Below, piece after piece: positions 13,196-24,500 of a DNA stretch of 64,000 nt. This DNA is from Stropharia rugosoannulata (taxonomy: Eukaryota > Basidiomycota > Agaricomycetes > Agaricales > Strophariaceae). How positions within the stretch are numbered: the first letter of the stretch is position 1; every line of letters starts with the position of its first letter. The position numbers and the translations under genes are program-made. Under the pieces are notes generated by a model. It did no database searches, had not been told where the DNA came from, and saw nothing but the letters and a program-made list of their open reading frames with translations. The stretch spans positions 4,226,001-4,290,000 of the forward strand of contig JANCIK010000003.1 in the NCBI GenBank assembly GCA_028532985.1. The letters run 5' to 3'.

Positions 13196-14976
13196 ACTTC
13201 ACATATAACAACACCTATACTTGCTATCATAACCCGGGGGTGCTGGATCGAACCAAGGACAGTGCGATTTGACTGTGCGACTCAGGTTTGCTAAATGAAC
13301 TGTCATAGAACCCATGTACTACTGAAAGTATATGTACGGAATGGTTGGTAGCGGTCTTTTGAGTTATTAAGACTGTGTTTGTTTATAAATGTACATATAA
13401 GCGCTTGTAGCGCTTACTTCCCCTTAGCGCAAAGGCACGAACGCGCTGCTAGTAACCTTACTAGCTGAATTGAATACAATGAAGCATTCACCAAGCGTTC
13501 AAGCTAAAGAGTGGCGCGGATGTTCCAGTGCGAGAATCATGAGATAGGTTAAAACCAGAACGGAACACTAAGCCTTGACTGACGTATTCAGCAAACACGC
13601 CTTGGTTGACTGTCGTTAATCTAACAGTTCAGTCTCTGTGTATGACCATTCCCAACTCGACACGCATTGTACATACACCGGCAATGTACCGCCTGCTAAC
13701 GTGCTAACGCCTAAGGATTCCCCCTTCTATGCCCCGTCCCTTCGCCGCGCGTCGGTAGTAGATCCTGAGCACAGCACGCCCAACTCATACTCCATGTCTG
13801 CTCAGCGTGGGAATACTCACTCCCACGCTTATTCCACGCAGACCCGTAATATTTCCCGCCTAACAGTTCCGTGATAGCGTGACTGCTCAGTGGACACTGA
13901 AGGAAATAAAACGTGTATGATACGTACACGTTATGTGATCGTTGCGTGTAGCTGTGCAAGCGATGTGCGGATTCCAGCTGCTCGTCCCCAGTACATGTAC
14001 GATCTATGCCTCCGGGACCGGGCAGGCTGGGAGAGGGTCTGGTATGGAAGTGCCGCAGTGATAAAATGATAGTTTCCCCGTCTACGTTGAATGTGGACCT
14101 GCCCAGTCGTCTGTCAGTTCGGGCCTCCGATCCGTCTGCCCGTTCTCGTCTTCAGAACAGGTTCTCCACCCTCCTGCCTCACTATAGGGTTTAGGGTATC
14201 TGTCTGGGCCTCTCTCTGTCCGCAGACGCCGTGTTTTTTGTTGCTTATTAATATTCTCTACACGATTGAGTGGCGACCCGCCGCCTGTCCGGTTGTGTTT
14301 GTCTTTTCTCTCCGCAGGGCCTACTTGGAATTTTCCCCACCTCCACCTCCTTTCCCTAGCACTCCGTTGTCTCACAGCCCCTATGCGCCTTCGCCTTCAC
14401 CACAAGTCCTCTCCCCCCACCCTTTTCACACACCGTACCCATCACACATACACCGTCCGTCACCCATCCACATTGCAAACCCAGCTCAGACCGCCCATTT
14501 ATCCACTCAAACGTCCACTCACCTTTGTTTCGAAGCATGGAGATATATTGCATTGGTCCGACGTAGAGACCAGCGAGTATCTACATGAGTGTGTTTTATC
14601 AGTATTATTTGTTCTAGTCTCTCTGGTTGTGTGGCTTGTGTAGTCGCTCTCTGCACTGGTTGTTTCTAAACAGGGAGATATACATCACTCTGCCATAGCA
14701 ACCAGCGGATTGACAACGCGCATAGTCAAAGCCTTGGGAATAAAGGTTCTCACACCCCACTCCTTTTTTACATGTTCTTATATCCCAGAGATGGTAGACG
14801 TCTCGCGTGAAAGGAACTATGGTCCTACAGTGCAAGAGATGTCATAATAATAAAAAGTTACAGCACGAAAAATGGTATGAGAGTATGAACAAAAAAGGAT
14901 TAACGACAAGATAGACCCGTTCCTGAGACATGTTAAGTGATTACTGGTATGTAACATGTCTCGTTATATCACAAGT
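13196..14976. other. Intergenic, degenerate repeat
   Basis: No gene is supported. 13,980-14,600 is pyrimidine-rich and GC-rich with several overlapping open frames. Its 14,090-14,170 part resembles, in inverse orientation, the patch near 2.5 kb. I read it as an old repeat copy rather than a gene. Confidence 0.4.
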
Positions 14977-15462
14977 TTATTCAGCTTCCTGCAGTACAGT
15001 GGGATGGCCGAATGCTAGACGTGAGATCTTCGTTTGTTTCCTATTTTCCCCTTCATCCGACTCGTTGCCCCGACATCGTGTCTCGCGATAGATGCGACAT
15101 GCCAAGATACTCGGAACAACAAAGTTTGGCATATACAAGGCTGACTTAAGAATGAGATATCCGGATAGGTAGAGATAAAGGACAGGGATATGGACCAAGA
15201 TAACAACCCTGAACATCAACTCAACAAATGAAATATTACTGTACAGGAGGATGTGACTCACAAATAATACTGTTGTCCATCATGAAGCATTCTCCTTGTG
15301 AAATCAGGGAGGTACTTTCCGAGAACAAATGCCTCGAGCCCATGAGCAGACTTCATGTCAACAAAAGAGTTCTTCGCAAGGCGCCATGATATTGCCAGGA
15401 AGATCAGTGTGTCGTATATGACAGGTGCAAACACTGCTGTCACCACAACAGTTTTATTGATG

Positions 15463-15789
15463 TATGGCGGTCCATGTGAGGAAATATTCCGCGCGAATAT
15501 TTTGGGATTTGTCATGTGCGCGAAAGTTTACACACGCTGCGCGGAATAGTTGAAGCATGCGCGAAGGTTTTCGAGCTTGCGCGGAAAAACTTAGCATGCG
15601 CGAAAAGTAGTTCAAGGTCAAATCTGACCTGCGCGGATTTTCTACCGTGATTTTTGTGTGCGCGGAAATACTTGCATGGTGCGCGGAAAAGTTTGCAAGG
15701 ATGCGCGAAAGTTTTGAGAATTAAGGTTTACTAGTGTGCCGTGCTGCCGTGCTTAGATAATTGATGTGCACGGCAGAACGCCGGCATGC
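15463..15789. repeat. Left terminal inverted repeat
   Basis: Reverse complement of 16151-16477. It contains repeated GCGCGAA and GCGCGGAA motifs. Confidence 0.88.
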
Positions 15790-16150
15790 TGAATGAGAGA
15801 ATTCACACGGTTTTTCTTCCATGAACTTCCGCCTGCACTTCCCTCACTGTGTATAAATGCAAGCTGCATTCTGTCATTTATGCAATTTATAATACCAATG
15901 CCGACTTCCGATAGTATTTTTGGTGCTGATATGCTATGGTCTTTGCAAATAATACTCAGATATATGGTAGTTACGTCTGAATTTAGGTATTCAAGCGATA
16001 TTCAGGCCTTACTAGTCTTTCCAAAGCCTTAATGGGTATATACAGCCATACAATTGACATTTGACCCAATATTGTGATCAATTTGGTGTTGAGCCAGGCA
16101 GCAGGAGGTAGAAGTTCTTGGAGGGAGATCCGTGTGAATTGTTGCTATAA

Positions 16151-16477
16151 GCATACTGGCGTTCTGCCGTGCACATCAATTATCTAAGCACGGCAGCACG
16201 GCACACTAGTAAACCTTAATTCTCAAAACTTTCGCGCATCCTTGCAAACTTTTCCGCGCACCATGCAAGTATTTCCGCGCACACAAAAATCACGGTAGAA
16301 AATCCGCGCAGGTCAGATTTGACCTTGAACTACTTTTCGCGCATGCTAAGTTTTTCCGCGCAAGCTCGAAAACCTTCGCGCATGCTTCAACTATTCCGCG
16401 CAGCGTGTGTAAACTTTCGCGCACATGACAAATCCCAAAATATTCGCGCGGAATATTTCCTCACATGGACCGCCATA
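16151..16477. repeat. Right terminal inverted repeat
   Basis: Reverse complement of 15463-15789, ending CCGCCATA next to the right-hand ATTGATG duplication. Confidence 0.88.
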
Positions 16478-17100
16478 ATTGATGATGGTGTCGACACAAA
16501 GTTTTTGAAGATTTGTTTGGTTCGGAAGGAGCTGCATGGATACTTGACTGGTGACAAAAAATGGTACGGTGAATGTAAGCGCTGTTATAATTACCCATAG
16601 AGTCGAGAAGAAATATATAATAGACTTCTGGCTGTAATACACAGCACGTAGGCGGATAAGGAAAAGCAGACTACTTCCCGCGATGCATAGCAAGTAGAAA
16701 ATGCTTGGAATAGTTTCCAAAACATTGCAGTGGTCCACATCGGATTTCACTGATAGAAACATTCATAAAAGAGATATACTGATATTCTTTACACTTACCT
16801 TCAAAGGTGAGAGATCCGATGATAAACCCAAATGCGCCCCATCTGTCCGAACATATTAGCATAGATATATTATGCAGTTGTAAGCCCACCTAGACGAGAA
16901 ATATGCGATCTTTGCGAGTGATATAGGCATCCTTCGTAGTAGTTCAAATTCTTGAACAAAGTTCTCCACAGTATCACAGACAAGTAGCTAGACAAGATTC
17001 TCGACATGAGGATAATAGCAATTACAACTTAAAAACTACTTTCCATAAGATATACCAATAGTGCATAAATTTGAAGTGTCAAAACGTACTGATTCTCAAC

Positions 17101-17872
17101 AAATCCTAGCGCAAACTCGAATGCAATACCTGTGAAATATGTATAATAAGTCTGAGTAATGGTAATAGAGGAGAGGGCATACCAGCCATACGGAAGTAAG
17201 AGGACCCACTTTGATGTTGTTAGTCGCCCGAAAAGTCAGCTTTTTAACAGTTATTCGCTACAGCTGTTGCAATATGGACAGCCTGGCTTCTTCTCAATTC
17301 ATCATTTCAACAATACTTCTGATGATCCATACTTATCCAGCTAGCCATTTTTCCCTCTTTCTCTATATGAATATGAATGTTTAATGACCTTGCTCGACTT
17401 GACAGGGGTGTGAGCTGTAGAACAGATCCTGGACCCATAATGCATACAATTTGAGTGAGAGATGAACAGGGGGAAATGTAATTTTACGTATATTGGGTGC
17501 GCATCAAGCCTGAAAATCACATCATCGTCATGGAAGAAAGACAAGACTTCTTGATCATCCATTTGTTAAACTGCATGAAAGATATAAATGTTTAGGCTTG
17601 TTCTAGCGTTGCCTCTTATCATAATCATGATGTGAAGGCAACGGATAGGAATACGGCATGTAAACTTAACTGAAACTCATTGGAGAAGGCGAGGGCAACG
17701 ACTGACTGACTAAAATAGTTCTGACGACCCCGTGAACGGAGAATCTACGAGTCTACATATAAAAATAACTCCATGTCGTCGATTGCGAAGCTGATAGGCG
17801 CCCAATCGATCTTGCTTTGCTCCAGTATCTTTTGTCATTTTCTGTCACCCTCTACATACCCTTTTTCACGGA
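17101..17872. other. Intergenic between B2 and BTB relic
   Basis: No gene seen. From about 17,700 the sequence resembles the region upstream of the intact BTB gene at 5.8 kb. TATAAAAATAAC near 17,757 is a plausible TATA box retained from the original promoter. Confidence 0.35.
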
Positions 17873-18607
17873 ATGACTCAAGAATTCTCCAAACAAGTGA
17901 AGACCAGAGACGACGAGACATTCTTTTTGGAAAGTATCTTTATCGAGGTAGCACATTTATCGTTCATATCATGCCGTTTACCCAACTGAGAAAATGCACA
18001 TTCTAACAGGTCGAAGATACTCCGTTCTGCGTACCTAAAGCGGAGTTTGTTGTTGAAGCTTGAAGGTTCAGCGTTTCTTGATATGTACAGGATGTCCACA
18101 AGCGACAGTCACGAGGGGAACAGCGTTGAAAATTATCTTCACCTTCCCGGAGTCTCCCTTACTCATTTCCGTGCATTGCTCAGTGCAATGTATAACATGT
18201 GAGCATATTCCATGCCTCGATACTATCCAAAGCTCAAGATACGGCGTGACCCTTCAGAAATGTTGCGCAATTGGGCTACGAGGATTGGGCCAGTGTATTT
18301 CATTTGGCGAATATGTGGAATTTGACTGAGGTTACGTTCCCATCTTTTGTTTATTTCACCCTTCTAATGTCCTGCAAATTTGATTCAGATCCGGGCTAAC
18401 GCTGTTCGACAAATGACACCTGCGGTGCTTAAAATGGATACATTTGAGAAGATTCGTCTGGGGCAACGATGTAACGTCCCTTCTTGGACTATCGATGGCT
18501 GTATAGCCTTGGTGGAGGTTACAGAGACACCTGACTTGAACTATATGCTCAAGGAAGGAGTGGACAGTATGACGATTGCGCGCATTTTCCATGCTCGGGA
18601 GACATAA
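17873..18607 (+). pseudogene. BTB/POZ protein, broken duplicate
   Basis: Duplicate of the BTB gene at 5,918-6,785. The start ATG at 17873 reads MTQEFSKQVKTRDDETFFLESI, and introns sit at the same places. The frame shifts just after VEDTPFCVPKAEF: extra bases near 18,050-18,065 bring a TGA into frame, after which the BTB sequence resumes in another frame (SAFLDMYRMS). The last exon stops early at TAA 18605-18607, removing the about 60-residue tail of the intact copy. Similarity extends past both ends of the gene, indicating a segmental duplication of roughly 1.1 kb. Confidence 0.8.
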
Positions 18608-20434
18608 AAGTCGAAAATGGACGACACTATTTCTAAGCCGTTTGGGAAGAAAAGTAGGTGCATAATTCGAGGGCTCTTATGGAATGTATTCTAGTCCGAT
18701 GAGTAGGTGTGGTTACTTGATGAAAATATCACATTCAAACGGTGTTAAGCTGACTCCATTTGGCATTCATAGATGTTACATTTACACAAATGGGTCCATA
18801 AACCAAGCCCAAGTGGGGGATAAATGACGCGGTATTTGGGTAATACAGTTTTTCGGTGTTGAAGTAGTATGTGTTATATGATGTTGTATTTGATGTATGG
18901 AACTCAGGCTAAGCCGATTCGATGAACGAGCCGTGGCAAGTGCAGAAGAACATAAAGGTATGTCCCAGCCTGTCTCTAGGAGTTGAAGCCCATCGTCACA
19001 TGCTACTCTGAGGTTCTTGTCCCCACAGGTTCTACTTTCTCCACTAGCTTCCCTTGTCCTGGAACCCTGCGCCACAAAAGCACCCAGAATTTCGCCCTTT
19101 ACCGGCACGTGTGCTGCTATCCCAGCACATTTGCTTATTCGCCCGGGCCCCTACCTTGAAACATGCGAAGCTAATGCAAACCCAGCGCCGTTGGTCACTG
19201 GTGATAGATCATGTTCATTCTCCTACTGTAACGGGGGCAGACGCCGGAGTACGATGACGGGCCCCTGGTCGCCTTCATGGCCTAACGTTATGAATCTGTC
19301 TTTTGACGCGGTGGAGGACGGACACAGACGCGCGTCTTGGGCGATCTTGATGCGCCCGGGTAAGAAGACGTCTCTGTATGCCTGGCTCCTCATCTAGTTA
19401 CTGGAAGAGACTTGCCCAGAAGAAGAGACGCTCATGATCAGTGAAGAATGCCTGCATGATGACAGAAGGCCTGTCCGTACCCATCAACCGTCCTCATTTG
19501 CCGAGTCCAAGGAATGCGATGGGAATGCGCCGTAACTTTCTTTGATTCCCTACAAGATGCGGGGGCGTATTATATTGTCCTGCAATGTCACAGTAAAAAG
19601 TGCTCCCTAGAGATATATGGAGCTGAGCCTGAGCGCATATATATGCACAGCCGCCCCGGGCTCAAAGTGTCCATGCGTTGGGGGAGGAACGGCTACCGGA
19701 ACCTCGGCCCGCGATCTGATTGATAGATGTCAGATGGCTCGCTGGACTTATCTCCGCGGCGCCGTCAAGCTGCAAGCACTGACACGCGGAGGAGAGCCTG
19801 GAAGAGAACAGGAGGCTCTTGCGCACTTTTAATATCATTTTATCAGCTCTGTGTCACTGTAAGGATTGTGGAAAGGTAGGTAGGCACATGGCATGGACGG
19901 GCAGTCACAGTCTGGACCTAAACTTGGCAAAAAAATGTTCGCGCTTTACACAAGATGAGACGCGTCGACAGTGGGCAAGACTGTAGCGGGTTTCACCGAC
20001 GGTTGTTGGCCCCGATGACTCCCTGTCTCCCCTGATATCTAATTCATATTACAGAACGCTGAGCGCGCTGCGGCGGGGACAAGACGGGGATCTAAAAGAT
20101 CATTCGCCATGGTAGGCGCCCACAGCTGAGAAAATTGTTGTATGATGCTTTTCTCTCTAAAGTGCTTTCGCGCTTCGCATTTTACGTCGTTACATGGGAC
20201 CAAGCGTCTTGAGGAATAAACGATGATTGTCACCATATCTAGCTCTATGCGTGTAAAGGCAGTGCAGATATTAATCACATAGAACCCACTGTCGATGGCG
20301 CGATTATAATAATACCTCAAACCAAGTACAGGTACCAAACATAGACCGGCTTTATAAGAGTACCGGTTGCGCTCTCTGTGGGATGTGTCGCCATACCGTT
20401 CCCAGCACACATCAAAGAGCTTCGTGACCATACC
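18608..20434. other. Intergenic, GC-rich without recognisable gene
   Basis: Downstream similarity to the intact BTB locus fades by about 18,800. 19,000-19,830 is GC-rich with open frames on several strands but no domain that I recognise. A 159-residue minus-strand frame at 20,039-20,518 overlaps the first exon of A4 and is probably chance. Confidence 0.35.
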
Positions 20435-21151
20435 ATGAGGCACGCCATGAAGTGGACCTTCATCGATACCCTGAGCGTCCTGACAGGTAAGTCCTACGTA
20501 TAGGATGCATATTCGCATGCCGCAAATTGAGCTCTGCTTACCAATTATCGGTCAGGCATATTCACCGTCGTATTTCTGTGGAGCCTCTATGTGATTTGTA
20601 AGTGCTCAACGTCAACGACTTCTTTGCGAAGATCATACATATATGTACTGAGAATCCGAGCAGTCATATCGAGGACAATTAAAAGGCTTGCTGTAACCGT
20701 GACCTTGTCAGCCCTCTACACAGTGACACTCGCGATTATCTCAGTGCATTGTACCTTCATACAGAGCACAAATACGGACGGCTTACTCTCACTGATTAAC
20801 AAATATCTACAAGTAATCGACGGAAACATTATCTCGCCATATCAGCTATACAACGTGCTTCAAGCACTAGAATACCTCTTGGCGGACTGCTTGATGGTGC
20901 CTGGTATTTTACTTACTGTTTTTACTTGCAATGATTAACCATTCATCGTTCCTAGATCATAATATGGTCTAGGATAGAACAGGCCGGCGTTGTCGAGACA
21001 ATTTATTCGCTGCTATTTATAACTATTTTTTCGGTCTGTGAGTCCTACAAGTCATTTTCATACTTCCGACGGTCGGGTCACGTTATATATCAGTAGGGAT
21101 AATAGAAGGCCTGTTCGGGATCCATCACGAAAGTCATGCAGCAGGCGCTAC

Positions 21152-21458
21152 TGTCGAGGATCGAACCCTCGGCCTCACCCATACACTACCTTTTACGACC
21201 TTTTACTTCCGTTTCGTTTGCATATGTTATGTTTCTTCTGAATATTTTCACCATCCAGACGAATACCCACCTCAGCCGTTTACTCTTTAGTCGACGTCTG
21301 AGGTGCGTATCTTCAACATATCTATATTAAACTTATTTACTTATTTACCTACCTGTAGAGAACGTACTTACACGTACTACCTAACAGGTATATATATATT
21401 CAGCCGTTTACTCTTTAGTCGACGTCTGAGAGAACGTACTTACACGTACTACCTAACA
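21152..21458 (+). repeat. Left LTR of copia element
   Basis: 307 bp, TG...CA ends (TGTCGAGG to CCTAACA). Internally duplicated blocks are seen: the CAGCCGTTTACTC block and the AGAACGTACTTACACG block each occur twice. Confidence 0.95.
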
Positions 21459-21472
21459 GGTTATGAGCCCCG
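21459..21472 (+). other. Primer binding site of copia element
   Basis: GGTTATGAGCCCCG lies directly after the left LTR, where a tRNA-derived primer pairs in copia elements. Which tRNA is used was not determined. Confidence 0.6.
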
Positions 21473-21547
21473 TGTGTGTACAACTTAACAAAACAGACGT
21501 AACACGACTAAATATCGACTCACCGAACCGAACCAATATAAATAAGC

Positions 21548-24500
21548 ATGTCGTCTTCATCGATACTTTCACCCATCGCTCTCGCCGAGAAAGATCGTCT
21601 TCGAGGCTACGAGAACTATACGCACTGGAAACTACTGATGGAAGCGCATGGAAAACCGAAGGGGCTACACAAGTACTGGAATGGGAAAATAGAGATCCCA
21701 AGCGAGTGTGTTGAAAGTTCGGAAGACAATGACAGCGATACAGACCTAGACCCTAAGGAAACCGAAGGAGAGTCAACCTCCGTACCAAAAGAGAAAGGCA
21801 AAAAGCCTACAAAGCCCATTATACCACCTCTGCCGACTCCACTCCACTCAACCACGCCAAGCGCGCTCGAATATGAGTTGCGCGAAAACGTGGCACTTTC
21901 TTCAATCCTCATTAACGTCGTCGATATCCATGGATCGGGGATTGATCCGAGCAAGTCAGCCCACAAGGCCTGGAAACATCTTCAGGATTTATACGGACGA
22001 ACGAGCGATAGGGCGAGGAATCTCAGAGAGGAGGAGCTTGCGGCGTGTAAACTAGTGGAAGGAGGAAAGGTGGCTGGCGAAGATGGACATATAGAGAAAA
22101 TGCGCTTGCTGCGACAACGGGCCAACGAGGCAGGTGCGAGAATCTCGGATTCCAGATTCATAACGAAGCTTCTTGATTCCTTCCCGGACTCATGGGACCC
22201 GATAATAACTCCGATGTATGGGGAAATGGACCTCAATAAAATCATAATGAACCTAACTACGCATGCGGAGAGATTAACAATCAGAGAATCGAGATCAAAG
22301 GCACCTACCAAACCCGATGACGCAGTACGCGCGCTAGAGGCAACTGTGCTCGCCCTGAAGGCCGAAGTTAGTAACCTCCGAAGCAAAGGCCCAAAGAACC
22401 CGAACCTGAAGTGCATAAACATGGCATGCGGAAAAACTGGCCACGTCATCGCTGACTGCTTCAAGCCAGGAGGTGGAAAAGCAGGGCAGTACCCCGATTG
22501 GTGGAAAGGACGCCGAGTAGGAACTCCTGTAACGGCAAATATGGCAACAACAGAGACGCCCTTAGCCAACCAAGGTGGATTGATCAGCACTGGCGTACAT
22601 TATGCGTTGTCGGCCACTATTGCTGGCGGTGATGACATCAATCACTTAATTGCACTGGTAACGAGCTTGCCAGATCAGGGTACCGATGAAATCCAGGAAC
22701 TGATTGATGATGAGCACGATATATGGCGCTTAATGGTGGAAAACAAACCGTTTATAGAAAACATACGGGCGCTTATTGCAAGTAGCGATGCCAACTCCAT
22801 TTCATCAGCTTGCGTTGCGGACTCAGGGTGCTCCACTCATTTCTTCAAGGACAAATCAGTCTTTGTCACATATAAGGCCATCAACTTACAGGGACAATCT
22901 TCCAAGGAAGGGGCGAGCTTCACGGTTCTAGGCATTGGAAATGTCGAGGTCAAAGTGGTCCACAATGGCAAGGAACATACGCTCACCTTCATGAACGCTT
23001 TACATGCACCTGATGTAACGGCGAACCTCATCTCGATCAGCCGGATGGACCTCGCAGGATGGGATACTGTATTTGGAGGAAAGCGCGTGAGGTTCTTCAA
23101 AGATAAAGTCGAAATCTTCTCGGGCACCCTGCGAAACGGACTGTACTTGATTGCGGGGTCAATCGTATCAGAAGTACCAACAGCACTAACAGCGAGGTCA
23201 CTGAACTCACCTGCTAACATTGCGCTCTGGCACCGCCGCTACGCACATTTTGGTGTAACCCGAATTTCGCAAGCTTCAACCCTGGTCGATGGTCTGAACA
23301 TCACAACGAATAACGCTCTAGGGAAATGTGAAGACTGCATTATAGCCAATCAGAAACAACGCCCCTTTGATGAGGAAATCATACCTGAGACTGAAGTCCT
23401 CCGCCTAACCAATGTCGATATCTGGGGACCTGCACGAGTTACCTCGGCAGGGGGAGCCATATACGCGATGAAGATCCATGATAGCGCCTCATCACGGAAG
23501 CAATCGTTCTTCTTAGCCAACCGCGAGGCAGAAACTACCCTCAGGGCGCTTTCTATATACAAAAGTCAAGCTGAGACCATAACTGGGAAGCGTATGGTCT
23601 ACGTACGAACTGACAATGCAAGGGAATTCCTCAGTGACCTCTGGCGAGCTTTCTTTGAAGAAAATGGGCTCCTATTCGTCCCTACAGCCCCACAATCCTC
23701 CAAGTCGAATGGGACTGCTGAACGGTCTATTGGGATTACGACTGCTTCTGTTCGAGCGATGTTGCAGGACTCTGGTATGCCCCCAAAGTGGTGGGCAGAG
23801 GCGTGGGCATTCTCTGAGAAGGTTGAAAATTTGCTACCCTCTGCACGGCACCCAGGTCAGATCCCAGAAGAACGCTGGACGGGTAAGAGGCAGGATGTGG
23901 GTCACATACGTGTCTGGGGATGCGTGGCATATGTACACGTACCAAAGGAACGTGGTGATGGAAAGCTTGGGAATCGCGGGCAGAAAGGCAGGCTTGTGGG
24001 GATGGAATCACGCGGCATATACAGGGTTCTAATTCCGGAGACTGGCCATGTTGTACGCTCACGGAACGTCGTTTTCGAGGAAGGCCTTGGACACCGTACG
24101 TTGACGTCTGAGGGGGAGTATTTCGTAGGTGAAGACACAGAAGATTACAATTATGACTTCCTACTTGAACACCAGCCGCCAACGAACAAAACGGACCAGA
24201 TCAACGGTCCTAAAAATAGCTCACTAATCCCGAACGATACGGACTCAAACCCAACTCTTCCTGAGACACCAGCAAACCAACCACTGAACGCAAATCCTCC
24301 AGTTCAACCAAAAATCAGCCGCCCGCGCATCATTTATCCACCTGCATCTCGTTCCTCTGCTCGCCTAGCCGCTGCGAACCCCCAAGAAAATGCGCCAACA
24401 GAAAATGGAGATAGTCAGGACGAGGAACAGAGTGAGGTCGAAATGGCACTCATTCAAGAAGAACCAGAATCAGAGGATGACAATGTAACGTCCACTATGA

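Larger units (their letters stand above)
15463..16477. mobile_element. Non-autonomous DNA transposon with 327-bp terminal inverted repeats
   Basis: The element runs from TATGGCGGTCC to GGACCGCCATA and is flanked by a 7-bp direct repeat ATTGATG (15456-15462 and 16478-16484). Terminal inverted repeats at 15463-15789 and 16151-16477 are near-perfect, with mismatches only near their inner ends. Each repeat carries many GCGCGAA and GCGCGGAA motifs at short intervals, in alternating orientation, as expected for transposase binding sites. The 361-bp centre has no convincing coding capacity, so the element must be mobilised in trans. Long inverted repeats with a 7-8-bp duplication would suit several superfamilies, such as hAT-like, MULE-like or KDZ; I cannot assign it. 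Confidence 0.88.
14977..17100 (-). pseudogene. Family B membrane protein copy B2, split by DNA transposon
   Basis: Minus-strand paralogue of B1. The 5' part (about 17,100-16,485) carries ENQYVLTLQIYALLVYL, then an exon with VENFVQEFELLRRMPISLAK, then WGAFGFIIGSLTFE, then the run from VDHCNVLETIPSIFYLLC to KLCVDTII. The 3' part (15,462-14,977) resumes at NKTVVVTAVFAPVIYDTLIF and continues through SWRLAKNSFVDMKSAHGL, FTRRMLHDGQQYYL and the C-terminal exon with FVVPSILACRIYRETR. A 1,015-bp element (15463-16477) interrupts one exon. Discounting it and one 7-bp target duplication closes the frame exactly. The donor of the first intron also looks damaged (GAAAGT where GT is expected) and no start codon was identified. 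Confidence 0.8.

Noticed and set aside
20039..20518. 159-residue minus-strand frame
   Set aside because: It overlaps exon 1 of the family-A gene A4, has no recognisable domain, and lacks a paralogue next to other family-A genes.
21160..21176. Possible tRNA gene from a T-arm-like string
   Set aside because: It sits at the start of the copia LTR, occurs in both LTRs, and no acceptor, D or anticodon arms flank it.
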